Shown: positions 27,801 to 38,864 of the stretch, in pieces | How the letters are laid out: the number at the start of each line of letters is the position of its first letter | How positions within the stretch are numbered: position 1 is the first letter of the stretch | Assembly (NCBI GenBank): GCA_016647705.1 | Contig: CM028329.1 | Span: 61,087,231-61,151,230 of the forward strand | Source: Eucommia ulmoides | Taxonomy: Eukaryota; Streptophyta; Magnoliopsida; Garryales; Eucommiaceae | DNA length: 64,000 nt | Reading direction: 5' to 3' | Made by a program: the position numbers and the translations under genes | The notes under the pieces: model-generated | Databases searched by the model: none | What the model was told of the DNA's origin: nothing | What the model saw: only the letters and a program-made list of their open reading frames with translations

Positions 27801-30484
27801 GTTTGCCTTATTCCGGCAAAAAATTGATGGAAATAAGCTAATTGGACCGAATTGATTTGAAAAGCAAACCCTAGGATGCACATTGCAACAATTAAACATC
27901 AAGGGGGGTATAATGAAACTGCATCCAAACTTTAAGGGTGCAAAGTGAACGAATTGATGGAACTTGATTAGATCGACACAATAATATCTCTGTATTTTTA
28001 AGACTCATAAAACAGATATTCACGCCATAAATAATTGCAATTTGAGTATTTATCACGTCGCAATAATTATTATAGGATCACATCTAATAAATTTGGCAAT
28101 TATCCATCTAAAGTTATCAAAAATTTTAATTTTAATTTTTTCAAATTATTCAATTAATATTAGGATTTTTTTAGGTTAACACCCATTTTTGTCAAACATA
28201 TTAAAATGGACCCCAATGAATAAAGCCCATACCAACTAAAACCCATTAATTTATTTAAATTTTAAGAAAACACAATGAAATCACTTTCACAAAATTTAAT
28301 TTACTGTGCAACAACTTTTATCAAATACATATTCTCTCACTACATCAACAATAACATAATAAATGAGGGATACAAATGTTGTTGTACAACAATAATATCA
28401 ACAACAATATAATGAATGAGGGATGTAAATGTTACTGTATAGTAAATAATTACTATATGTCAATTGGGTTTTTCTATAAATTTAAATAACTATATGGGTA
28501 TAAAAATGAATTTGAATTTCTCGAATTAATGTTAATGTGAAATTTGCATATGATAACCGTGGCAGAGTTATGTTAGGCAAAACGGGACGCAAACCCTCCC
28601 CATTTTTTATTTTGGGGGTTTTTGGAGATCAGTCTACGAAACTTAAAATTTTAGTTTATGTATTCGAAGAACTTCAATAATTACATTATTTTTTTCCACA
28701 TAATTACATAATCTAATTGACTGTAAAAAAATGATGCAGTTCACTGTTGTGATGCTATTTAGACATGTGATAGCTGTGCTTAATGGAGGAGCATCACATT
28801 ACCCATTTACACTCCCAACTGTAAGTAAAGTACTATGTTTTTAATTAATCAGCTACTATATATGTGTTTGTGTATAGAGACTGCACCCTGAAGTTTCAGT
28901 GAAATTCCCTTTTAGCCCTTGTACTTCAATATATAAACATAAAACTGTATTCAAATCACGTCAAGTCAGTCTAAATCAGTAACTCTGTCATTTTTATAAC
29001 GAAAATCAACCATGTGTCAAACATGAAATCGCCCATGAGGTTAATTTTGTCTAAAAAATGACAGAATGATCGACTTGACATGAATTGAATATTTCAGGAT
29101 TTAATGGGTTTAAATTGAAAGGACAAGAACGAAAGTGGAATTTCTCTAAAACTTCAGGGGTGAAAGATGCAAAAAGCTTAACATACACATATATATATAT
29201 ACACCCTGAAGTTTCAGAGAAATTCCCTTTTAGCCCTTATACTTCAATATATAAACATAAAACTATATTCAAATCACGTCAAGTCAATCCAAATCAATAA
29301 CTCTGTCATTTTTATAGCGAAAATCAACCATGTGTCAAACATGAAATTGCCCATGAGGTTAATTTTGTCTAAAAAATGACAGAATGATTGACTTGACATG
29401 AATTGAATATTTCAAGATTTAATGGGTTTGAAAGGACAAGAACGAAAGTGGAATTTCTCTAAAACTTCAGGGGTGAAAGATGCAAAAAGCTCAACATACA
29501 TATATAGATATACACCCTGAAGTTTAAGAGAAATCCCCTTTAGCCCTTGTACTTCAATATAAACACATAAACTTTTATCCAAATCACGTCAAGTCAGTCC
29601 AAATCCGTAACTCTGTCATTTTTTATAACGAAAATCAACCATACATCAAACATGAAATTTCCCACGTGATTAATTCTGTCTAAAAAATGACAGAATGATT
29701 GACTTGATATGAATTGAATACTTCAGGATTTAATGGGTTCAAATTGAAAGGACATGAACGAAAGTGAAATTTCTCTAAAACTTCAGGGGTGAAAGATACA
29801 AAAAGCTCAACACACACACACACATATATATACACCCTGAAGTTTCAGAGAAATCCCCTTTTAGCCCTTGTACTTCAATATGAACACATAAATCTGTATC
29901 CAAATCACATCAAGTCAGTCCAAATCAGTAATTCTATCATTTTTTATGACGAAAATCAACCATATGTCAAACATGAAATCACCCACGTGGTTAATTCTGT
30001 CTAAAAAATGACATAATAATTGATTTGACATGATTTGAATACTAATTGAAAGGACATGAACGAAAGTAAAATTTCTCTAAAACTTTAGACGTAAAAGATG
30101 CAAAAAGCTCAACATATATATATATATATATATATATTAATTTTGTTTCTAAAATATTAATCATTTCAATTTGGGAATATTTGGCAGTTAATTATGATTG
30201 AAGCGACAGGCATAATACTACCCATGTACATATTGGTCTGGATAATCACCTCATTTCAAAACAGTGTCAAGCTTCAAGCTCAGGTCGCTTATTATATAAT
30301 CCTTTTTTTTTTTTTTAATCTTAAATATTGAATAATTTATTTTTTAGCCCTAAGTAAAATTAAGTATGATATTAAATATAAAATTTATATCTAATTAACA
30401 TTATTTCAATAAATTCAATCTAGTTCACGAATATCTTCTTTTTTTATTTTTTTTTATTTCTAGAAGATGGAAAATGAAGAGTAA
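24878..30484 (+). CDS. RING-CH (MARCH-type) membrane E3 ubiquitin ligase
   Basis: Exons 24878-25015, 25615-25686, 26848-26921, 27133-27256, 28740-28820, 30188-30283 and 30464-30484 join to 201 aa plus stop. The C4HC3 RING-CH has ligands C21, C24, C39, C41, H49, C52, C65 and C68 ([33 protein letters not shown]), followed by the plant-typical [11 protein letters not shown] charged linker (residues 95-135) leads to two hydrophobic segments, [14 protein letters not shown] and [15 protein letters not shown], probably a membrane hairpin; this is the DUF3675-type tail of plant MARCH ligases. Such proteins ubiquitinate membrane proteins on endomembranes. The substrate cannot be read from the sequence. 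The short last exon (KMENEE) is the least certain part. Intron 1 holds repeated decoy copies of the exon 2 start, and introns 2 and 5 are full of repeats. Confidence 0.88.
25040..25614 (+). repeat. Tandem copies of the exon 2 acceptor in RING-CH intron 1
   Basis: Units of 118-127 bp repeat between exon 1 and exon 2. Each contains 'gaattccgatcggatttgat', a T-rich stretch, then an AG acceptor followed by codons equivalent to the exon 2 start (YAHRECI). Decoy acceptors precede positions 25128, 25252, 25379 and 25497; the true exon begins at 25615. The decoys run into stops soon after the copied codons. Confidence 0.9.
26085..26715 (+). repeat. Duplicated SINE-like segments in RING-CH intron 2
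   Basis: Two long copies (about 26085-26345 and 26440-26710) and a partial middle copy (26340-26440) share 'attttacttaaaaattt', a long poly(A), 'aagttaaaacaattgagag', a pol III B-box-like GGTTCGAGCC (26595 region), and 'gagattagtcttaca'. The order suggests tRNA-derived SINE copies amplified together with flanking intron sequence. Confidence 0.6.
28870..30120. repeat. Four-copy tandem array of a ~315-bp TIR-bearing unit
   Basis: Units starting near 28878, 29205, 29513 and 29832 each begin CACCCTGAAGTTTCAGAGAA and end with the inverted ACTTCAGGGGTG after 'gaatttctctaaa', so each unit carries its own terminal inverted repeats like a MITE. Units are joined by ATATAT-rich linkers. The whole array lies in intron 5 of the RING-CH gene. 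A related, split copy is at 51605-52820. Confidence 0.85.
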
Positions 30485-30818
30485 AAGCACGTGACGCAGA
30501 AAGACAAAAAAAATGGAGAAAAAGAAGGCATGGCAAATAGGTTCTTTCAAAAGAATCATTTCTTGTACATCTAATGAACATATTTCTGAAAATTGTCCTT
30601 TGTAGTGTAAAAATGAAAAAGTTACCCCCTCTGTCTCATTTAATTTCATTCAACCATTTTTATTTATTTTTACTTGAAAAAAGGGAAAAAAGAAACTTAT
30701 TTTGATGAACCCACTCGACCCGAACCAACCGACCTGAGTTCCACTTGAAGTGGGTTATCTGTTAAGAGGACAGGTCCTACGGGTGAAAATAATCGGGTTC
30801 TGGATCAGCGCTTAGATT

Positions 30819-31208
30819 TCTTAGGCCCCATTTGGTTACTGTTTCCGTTCCTTGATTTCTGTTTCCACTCCCAAAATTTTGAGACTAATGTACAAAAATG
30901 CGTTTAGTAAATACGTTTTTGTTCCCAAAAATTTTGGAGTATTTCGGGAATATTTCATATATTCCTTAAAAATTTGAGAAACAAAAAAATGATGATCCTT
31001 ATTCACTCTCATAAAACTATTTTCACTACTACTCCGCTAACTAAAAAATATGTATATTTATTGTCATACCTATTCTCATAGATTAAAAGAAACAATTTTA
31101 GGACAATGGTTATTACCAAACATGTTTCTATTCCTGCAATACTCCAAAATGGAAACAAAATTCTCGTCTCAGTAAATTGGAAGTAGTAGAAACAGAAAAA
31201 CAGAAACA
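30819..31208. mobile_element. MITE-like repeat (GTTTGGTAACGA family), abutting the next
   Basis: Starts CTTAGGCCCCATTTGGTTAC and shares 'cccaaaattttgagac' and 'gaaacagaaacacta' type blocks with the related copies listed at 18398 and 39418. It directly adjoins another family member that starts at 31210. Confidence 0.55.
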
Positions 31209-31209
31209 C

Positions 31210-31683
31210 TAAGGTGGCGTTTGGTTATCGTTTTTGTTTTCATTTCAGCAGTGGGATGAAATAAGAATTTTGTTTATCTTCTTGGGAGTAGAATCGCGTT
31301 TGGTAACGATAATTTTTTATTTATTTTGGGAAGAGAATTGTGTTTGGTAACGATTTTATCTTAAAATCCTTTTTTTTTTTTCTTGTTTTGGTCGGACGGC
31401 GGTGGCGCCGGCAACCCTCAGACGGCAATGACGGTGGTCACCGGCGGATAAACAACGACTGTGTGTTTTGGGAATAGAATGGGAATAATGAGAAACAATT
31501 TTTTTTTATTTCTCATTTTTTAAGAAAAAAGTGAACACAATTCTCAAATGAGAATGAAATGGAAACGGAAACAAAAATTACCAAACGCTATTCCCATACA
31601 GAATTCTCAAAAATCTGAGAATGGGATGAGAATTTTTAGAATGGAAACGATTACCAAACGGAGAATAACTAAATGCCACCTTA
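31210..31683. mobile_element. MITE with TAAGGTGGC terminal inverted repeats
   Basis: The left end TAAGGTGGCGTTTGGTTAT is inverted at the right end (ATAACTAAATGCCACCTTA). The interior has 'tgtttggtaacgat' blocks, a GC-rich centre (CGGCGGTGGCGCCGGC) and 'ttaccaaacg' near the right end. The terminal inverted repeats are clear and the element looks complete. Confidence 0.75.
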
Positions 31684-32098
31684 CTGACCAACCCAACTAC
31701 TTAAAGTCGGGTTTCGGGTACCACCAGAAAGGGCAACTTGATCCGACGAACATCCCTACATAGAAACAATCTAACAATCCTAAAGAATTTTGTAGGTGTT
31801 GAAAAAGTTTGGGCAGAGGGTCCATCATTCATTAATCTCTTAAAACATAAATATTGAACAACAGTTTATATTTCTAATTTTTGTTTCCAAGCATAATCCC
31901 AAAAAACAAATATTTTTTTTTTCTTTTTCAGTTTTTGTTCCATATTTGTTGGAAACAGAAACAAACAAGAGCTGATCCCTAAAGTGGGAGTTCTTTTGTT
32001 TTCCTGTTTTTGTTCCATGTTTTTTGGAAACAGAAACAAAAAGGGAGCAGGAATACTAACCCATCGCCCCCGCCAAGCTAATTTCCCAAAAGCGGGAG

Positions 32099-32347
32099 TT
32101 ATTTTCGCTTAACCGGAGGCTTCTCCATAACCTCACCACCACCATCATCTTCTTCGTCAGACGAGATTTCATCAGGTTCGTCGGGGACATCATTTGGAAC
32201 ATTATGTTTAGTGATAAATTCCTTCAATAAGCGCATGCTCTCTTCCTTCATCGAAACCAATTGATCAGAAAGAACACCGGTGTTCCCTTCAACTAAATGT
32301 GTTTCCGATCCAAGACGAAGTGTCGCTTTAACACGTGAAGTCTCCAT
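32099..32347 (-). CDS. Small acidic protein, possible GON7-like KEOPS subunit
   Basis: A single coding exon of 82 aa, METSRVKATLRLG through EKPPVKRK, stop TAA at 32099-32101. It reads as a short beta hairpin (VKATLRLGSETHLVEGNTG), one amphipathic helix (LSDQLVSMKEESMRLLKEF) and a strongly acidic tail (ISSDEEDDGG) ending in KRK. This layout resembles eukaryotic GON7, the small partner of the Pcc1/LAGE3 subunit in the KEOPS complex that makes the t6A modification of tRNA; that is inference from fold order and tail, not a matched motif. A polypyrimidine tract and AG acceptor (GAATATAG) 24 nt upstream of the ATG suggest a 5'-UTR intron. The codons look coding and there is no disruption. Confidence 0.65.
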   Translation of the reverse strand: METSRVKATLRLGSETHLVEGNTGVLSDQLVSMKEESMRLLKEFITKHNVPNDVPDEPDEISSDEEDDGGGEVMEKPPVKRK

Positions 32348-32469
32348 TTTTTTATACTCTACTTCCTATATTCAACAACAAAAAAAAACAAACTTAAACG
32401 TCATCATCGAAATAATAAAACCTAACGTCTTTTGATTTAGAGAAAAAAAATGTAAGATTCATATTATGT

Positions 32470-32655
32470 CTCTAGATCATATTCATAGCGCAACGGTATA
32501 AGTTGTCACCGTGTCACTTGGAGACCACGGGTTCGAATCGTGAAAACAACCTCTTGCAAAGTAAGATAAGACTGCGTAAAATAGATCCAATGGTCCGACC
32601 CTTCTTCAAATCCACACATAGCGGAAGTTTTGTACCATTGGATTGCCTTTTTTAT
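32470..32655 (+). mobile_element. Au-type SINE
   Basis: tRNA-like head with 'agcgcaacggtataag', B-box-like GGGTTCGAATCG (about 32529), then 'cctcttgcaaagtaagat', 'tccgacccttc' and 'tggattgcctttttt', the order of Au SINEs. It is not a functional tRNA: there is no cloverleaf after the B box. Confidence 0.7.
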
Positions 32656-33273
32656 TATCATATTCACATCTTTTAGTAATGATCTGATTGCTTGGAACTT
32701 AACAAAGTGGATGACACTTGACCGATCTATATGGAAGAAACGTATTCATGTAAAAAACACTACTTGTATCCTATTCACATGTTTTACTCATCAATAAATT
32801 CACTACACTAATTTTAGAAACTTTATCTGATGGGCAATCAAATAAGACCACTGCTTCGAACTTACGTATGAGGGCAAAAAAATCATTAGTGTTTATTTTT
32901 TTCATTTTAGAATTATAGCCATCGAATAGCCGTTATGCTTATTATTTCAATTTTAGAGTTATAGCCGTTAAGAAGCCATTAGGCTCATTATTTCCATTTT
33001 TAGGTTAAGAAGAGGCTTTATTGTACTAAAAGAGACAACTTAATTATTGCTTATTGACCATAGAATTATTCCATAAAAAAATTAACTTTATTTTTATTTC
33101 TTTTCTTTTCAATTGACTTCCGTCCTTACAAGTTCATTTTGAACAATTTTTTAGGAGAGACATAGGCACGGATGAGATTTATTAGTAAATGTGGACTAAA
33201 TCTTTAACCATCCAATCAGAAAGATATTTTCATCCGTTGAATTATATTTTCGGAGAGATCTTACGTATTCTAT

Positions 33274-33545
33274 TATTAGGTTTATTCCACATCGGATGTG
33301 GAAGGGACTGGTGGTTAAGTTATAAGTGTAAAGAAAAGTCTCACCTCATGAGTTAATTTTTGGGATTAAGGGAAGCCCAAAACCATTCTACACTGTATCA
33401 GAGCCCAAGTTAAACAACTCTGATCCAATAGCCACAAAGGGAAAGACTGATAAAGGATTAGGCAATCAAAGCCCTGAAGTGTGAGGGAAAGATTGTTGGG
33501 TTTATCTCACATCGGGTTGAGAGAGACCCAAGATCACGCTATATC
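33274..33545 (+). mobile_element. TRIM retrotransposon, 3' LTR partly deleted
   Basis: LTR 1 at about 33274-33392 (TATTAGGTTTATTCCACATC to CTACA), PBS-like CTGTATCAGAGCC at 33393, a core of about 100 bp ending in GTGAGGGAAAGAT, then LTR 2 from 33494 (TGTTGGGTTTATCTCACATC), which loses most of its middle and ends near 33545. It is the same family as the intact copy at 48063-48399. No coding capacity, as expected for TRIMs. Confidence 0.8.
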
Positions 33546-33744
33546 TATTGATCATAATTACGTTATAGAGCTCGTACTATTTTGATCTATAATATAATGC
33601 AATTAGTTAGTTAATTTTGACTTCAACAGAAACAATTTGGAATCAAAAAACTATTGGCACTCCTAAATTGTTTAATTTGTACTCTGAAATCTGATTATAG
33701 AGTTTACGGACTGCGACTGCGATTGCCAAAAGCATTTTCTCGAA

Positions 33745-34965
33745 CATAAAAACGGAAAAGTTCAAACGCAGATCTACAAAACAAGAAGAATTCGCTTGAT
33801 TTCAGCCTCTAGCATGCAGTAATACTTTAAGCTATACATATTATACGTATATGTGTGTGTGTGTGTGAATGTGTATGTCATATACAGACTACAGAAACTT
33901 GGCCATGGATTTGGAAACACCCTAGGTTCCATGACTGGCATCAACTACGATTTTATTGTAAAGGAGAATACGTAGATTAGTGCTGCAAATTTGCATCTCA
34001 TATGCAGAGAAAGAACAAGGAATTCAAATTTGCAAGCGAAGAAGTGAAGATCGCGTTGGATTTCGAAAACAGATATTTCACAACGACAATCAACAGTGAA
34101 ATCATAACAAACTAGTTACAGCTACAAAACATGAACATAAAGAAGGAAAAGTTCAAACGCAGATCTACAAAACACGAAGAATTCGCTTGATTTCAGCCTC
34201 CAGTGAGCATTAATAATTTAAGCTATACATATTATATATGTGTGTGTGTGAATGTGTATGTCATATACACACACTACAGAAACTTGGCCATGGATTTGGA
34301 AGCACCCTAGGTGCCATGACTGGCATCAACTACGATTTTATTGTAAAGGAGAATACGTAGATTAGTGCTGCAAATTTGCATCTCATATGCAGAGAAAGAA
34401 CAAGGAATTCAAATGTGCGAGCGAAGAAATGAAGAGCGCGTTGGATTTCGAAAACAGATATTTCGCAACGACAATCAACAGTGAAATGATAGCACACTAG
34501 TTACAGCCACAAAACAAGAACATAAAGAAGGAAACGTTCAAATTGCAGATCTACACAACACGAAGAATTCGCTTGATTTCAGCCTCCAGTGAGCATTAAT
34601 AATTTAAGCTATACATATTATATATATGTGTGTGTGTGTGTGAATGTGTATGTCATATACACACAGACTACAGAAACTTGGCCATGGATTTGGAAACACC
34701 CTAGGTGCCATGCCTGGCATCAACTACGATTTTATCGTAAAGGAGAATATGTAGATTAGTGCTGCAAATTTGCATCTCATATGCAGAGAAAGAACAAGGA
34801 ATTCAAATTTGCGAGCGAAGAAATGAAGATCGCGTTGGATTTCGAAAACAGATATTTCGCAACGACAATCAACAGTGAAATGATAGCACACTAGTTACAG
34901 CTACAAAACAAGAACATAAAGAAGGAAACGTTCAAATTGCAGATCTACACAACACGAACATAGGA
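33745..34965. repeat. Three ~388-bp tandem units plus part of a fourth
   Basis: Unit starts at 33745, 34133, 34519 and 34910 (partial). Each carries 'aagttcaaacgcagatctac', a TG microsatellite, 'acagaaacttggccatggat', 'atcaactacgattttattgt' and 'cgttggatttcgaaaacaga'. Copies are highly similar, so the duplication is recent. A further partial unit is at 37465-37680. Confidence 0.9.
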
Positions 34966-35094
34966 ATATTCCATTGTTAGTTTGTTATCCGAAAATGAAA
35001 TCAACAGAACGCAGGAACACATTTAGTACACTGCAGTAACAGAAACCAAAAACAAAATATAAAGAAAAATCCAAACATCCACAAAGGGGAATCT

Positions 35095-35560
35095 ATGGAG
35101 AAAAAAAAGTGGGTGGGGGAACTAGCCACAGCCGAAAAAGCGCCATCCATCCACGGCCGTCTAACCACTGAGACAGAGGTGGAGAGATCGGGAAATGTGG
35201 GAGGATGGGACAAAAGCTTAAAAATAGAGCAGAGAAGGCAGCGTGGGGAACAAGCCACAGTCGAGAAAGCGCCATCCATCCACGACTGTCTAACCACCGA
35301 GATAAAGGTGGAGAGATTGGGAAATGTGGGAGGATGGGAAAAGAGCTAAAAAATAGAGTAGAGAAGGCGGCGTGGGGAACAAGCCACAACCGAAAAACCA
35401 CCATCCATCCACTTTCGGGAAGTGGGAGGATGGGGAAACAACTCAAAAAATAAAGCAGAGAAAGCGCGTGGGGAACAAGTCACACCCGAAAAACCGCCAT
35501 CCATCCACTTTTGGGAAGTGGGAGGATGGGGAAAGAGCTTCTGAACAAAGCAGTTAGAAA
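35095..35560. repeat. Tandem ~100-130-bp units
   Basis: Four to five units with 'gtggggaacaagccaca', 'gccatccatccac' and 'gtgggaggatgggg' repeat through this stretch. The long open frames on both strands here (up to 148 codons on the minus strand) are due to the repeated composition and have no recognisable domain, so I do not call a gene. Confidence 0.8.
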
Positions 35561-35818
35561 AAGAAAAAATAGAAACACTGCACAGAGGCAGGAAAATGTG
35601 CAGAGGCACAAGAGAAAACATGCAGGGAGCTAAGTGCAATTTCTGGAATAATGGCAGGCTGCACTTTAAACAACTTGCAAGTTGGCAGGGCGCAAAGTGT
35701 AAATAAACAGCTATTGTGCAATTTCGCAAGAACAAGCTGTCTTTCAACGGAGGAAATGAATCAACGCTGTCCTTCATCATAGAACACAGCAAAACGGTAA
35801 AACAGTAGATCGATTGAG

Positions 35819-36975
35819 GAGTTGTTTACCTATTAAATATTAAAAAAAAAAAAAATTACTGAAACAATTTACCTTTTAACTTAATTACCATACCAATGCA
35901 TTTCGCCCTTCACAAGGGCGAAATCGAATTTTTTTTTTTTTTTTTTTTGGATCCCGCCCTTGTGAACGACAGGATAAAAAAAAAAAAAATTTAATTTGAT
36001 CCCGCCCTTGTGAAGGGCGGGATCAAATTAAATTTTTTTTTTTTTTTAAATGTGATCTCGCCCTTGTGAAGGGCGGGATCACTTAAACGGCGACCAGCCG
36101 TTAACACGGCTGGTCGCCGTCTGCTTTGGCCGGTCGTTTGACCAGCCAAAGTTGCAAGGCTGCCTTCTTTTGCTAGCCTTCTAGGCTATAGATAACTTTA
36201 ATTTGAAAATTTGAAAACTCGGGATATGTGCACAACTTCGCCTCTAAATATTACTTGCCTGAGTTCATTAAAATTCACACTTCTTCATTTGCTCCTTCTC
36301 TCATTTGTTCTTCATTTTGATATTTTCTCTTCTAGTTACACTTCTTCTATTCAGACTTGTACTCCTCTATTCACAGGTTAGTATATTTTTAACGTTTTTT
36401 TAATTTAATCAGAATATTTTTTACCTTTATTTGTTAGTTAGTTGGTTAGTTTAATTGTTAAATTAAAAATTATATTTTGGCCATTTTCACATGTTTAAGA
36501 AGTGTGAATTTTAATGAACTCAGGCAAGTAAGATTTATAGGCGAAGTTGTGCACATATCCCGAGTTTTCAAATTTTCAAATTAAAGTTATCTATAACCTA
36601 AAAGCCTAGAAGGCTAGCAAAAGAAGGCAGCCTTTTAGGCTGCCTTCTTTTGCAGCTTTGGCCGGTCAAACGACCGGCCAAAGCAGACAGCGACCAGCCG
36701 TGCTAACGGCTGGTCGCCGTTTAAGTGATCCCGCCCTTCACAAGGGCGGGATCAAATAAAAAAAAAAAAATGCTGATCCCGCCCTTGTGAAGGGCGGGAT
36801 CAAATTAAATTATTATTTTTTTATCTTGCCGTTCACAAGGGCGGGATAAAAAAAAAAAAAAAAAATTCAATTTCGCCCTTGTGAAGGGCGAAATGCATTG
36901 GTGTGGTAATTAAATTAAAAGGTAAATTTTTTCAGTAATTTTTTTTTTTTTTAATATTTAATAGGTAAACAACTC
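35819..36975. mobile_element. 1.16-kb foldback element, perfect 10-bp TSD
   Basis: Termini GAGTTGTTTACCTATTAAAT and its inverse. The flanking target duplication is ATCGATTGAG at 35809-35818 and 36976-36985, a perfect match. The arms are inverted copies over most of the length, leaving a loop at about 36285-36500 that holds a promoter-like leader with a splice donor (CACAG/GTTAGT near 36377). Inside each arm are smaller palindromes: stems GATCCCGCCCTT around GTG or CAC (35998-36024, 36054-36080, 36727-36753, 36775-36801), a 14-bp stem ACGGCGACCAGCCG (36087-36120) and a CTTTGGCCGGTC stem (36123-36150), separated by long A or T tracts. A 10-bp duplication and long inverted arms fit a Mutator-like element. 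No transposase is present. Confidence 0.85.
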
Positions 36976-36985
36976 ATCGATTGAG

Positions 36986-38860
36986 GATATAGAGATGAAA
37001 CAGACTGTTGAGACGATCCGAAATCGATCGTCGATTCAGAACGATCGATCGAAACAACAATATCAAAGATAATATCAAATGCCTCCTGCAAATCGATCGA
37101 ACGATTCTAGGGCATGGATAATCGAATCGATGATGAAGCGGCCACAAAGAACAGCAGTCGGCAAATCGAATCGACTAATAGCAACAGCAATCTAGGGCAT
37201 TGAATTTGCAAATCAATGCTGGAAGATAAATCGACGAAGAACAGATCGATTTTGATAAATTCAAAAATCACGCAATTCCTTGCTGCTACGATCTTCGAGC
37301 GGGATACGAACGCCGGATCTCGATCAAGAGCTACCTGGAAATGATCGTCAGGTACGCTAACTGTGCTTCGTCGTGGCGTACTCTGTATAATCAGGTCTTC
37401 GACGTTATTGACGGCTCCGGTCATCAATGACGGTGGGCTCCAGAACTACGAATCTGAAGAATCAATGACGGTATGCAAGCACCATAGGTTCCATGACTGA
37501 AAGCAACTACGATTTTATCGTAAAGGAGAATAAATTTGCATCTCATATGCAGAGAAAGAACGAGGAATTCAAATTTGCGAGCGAAGAAGTGAAGATCGCG
37601 TTGGATTTCGAAAACAGATATTTCGCAACGACAATCAACAGTGAAATCGTAGCACACTAGCTACAGCAATAAGCATAAATTAACGAGTTAGAAGGTCTAT
37701 CATACATACCTCAACGCCGATTGCGGATCTGCAAACGATGTCAAAAAAATCTTCTGAACTTTCAGCTTCAACTGAGCCCTAAGTTAATATTTCAAGCAGC
37801 AGCTTCTCCTACGAATCTCTCGCTCGCTCACCTTCACCTCATCGCACGATCAGTCTCAGTCTCTCCCACAATTTCGGAAAATCCCAATTTCACAAGGATA
37901 CCGCCGTTTTATTATCCTATTTATTACGTAATGGGGCATATAGGCTTGGGCTTCAACCTGGGCTCCGGAGAATTATTTATTTATTTATTTTCAAAAAAAA
38001 TAATAAGGCGAGAGAAGATTTTTTTGTTTTTTTGGTATTTTATGATGGGTGCAAGTTCTATTACTAATTTATTCTTATACCTATATATTTATTTAAATTT
38101 TAAAAAAAAAAATCAGTAATTATTTATTGTACAGTAATATTTACATCCCTCCATTCATTATGTAACTATAGTAATTATTTACGGTTAAATTAAAATAATT
38201 TTAATAAATAATTCACAAAATTAAAATTTTAATTCATGCACTCCAACCTTGACAATTTTTTTTTTTAAATTTAAAATTATTATAATGCATAAAAATTACA
38301 GTAATTTTTATGACATACAATAACTTTAAAACTTTTGATAATAATTTTGAACTTTTAAAAAATTTATTATAGTATTTGGACTTTTAAAAAAAAAATTATT
38401 ATAGTATTTAGACTGCATAAACTAAAATTTCAATTTTATAGTCTGTTCATTAAAAAAACCTAAATTAAATTATATTTTGTGTGCTCAAACTTTTATATTT
38501 GTTTTTTTCACTTATAAATTAAAAAATCAAATACAATATCTTCAGACATACAAAATCCAGATAATAAAATAATTCAATTTTTATCACAAGAAATATTATT
38601 AAAAATTCGATTCAACGGTGAAAATCAAATAACATTTTAACATTAGGGTTAGCTGCCGCTTCACCCCCATTTCTCTTCAATCTCTTATACGTGTCTCTCA
38701 ACAACATATAAATCCTAAACAATAAATGGGAGGAAAATGGATAATATGAAGCATTGACCTATGACTATTTATCACACAAATTTAGGAATTTTTAAGATAA
38801 AAAGCCGAAGCCCGGTGTTTCAAAGCTTCCGCTATGCGCGGACCAGAGACAGGATCAGAC
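36986..38860. other. Intergenic; distal repeat unit and possible leader exon
   Basis: 37465-37680 is a partial copy of the 388-bp unit. 37713-37920, read on the minus strand, is leader-like and ends with a strong donor (TTGAG/GTATGT); it might be the 5'-UTR exon that splices to the acceptor above the small gene at 32347. An open frame on the minus strand (37107-37427) has coding-like composition at its start but no motif I recognise. 38030-38180 is a fragment of the repeat found in COQ5 intron 7. Confidence 0.35.
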
Positions 38861-38864
38861 CAGG

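Noticed and set aside
35001-35792. Minus-strand open frames of up to 148 codons and plus-strand frames
   Set aside because: The stretch is a tandem repeat and the frames exist on both strands with no recognisable domain, signal or splice context.
37107-37427. 106-codon minus-strand frame starting MMTGAVNNVEDL
   Set aside because: The first 50 codons look coding-like but match no family I know, the rest is hydrophobic low complexity, and no flanking exon can be supported.
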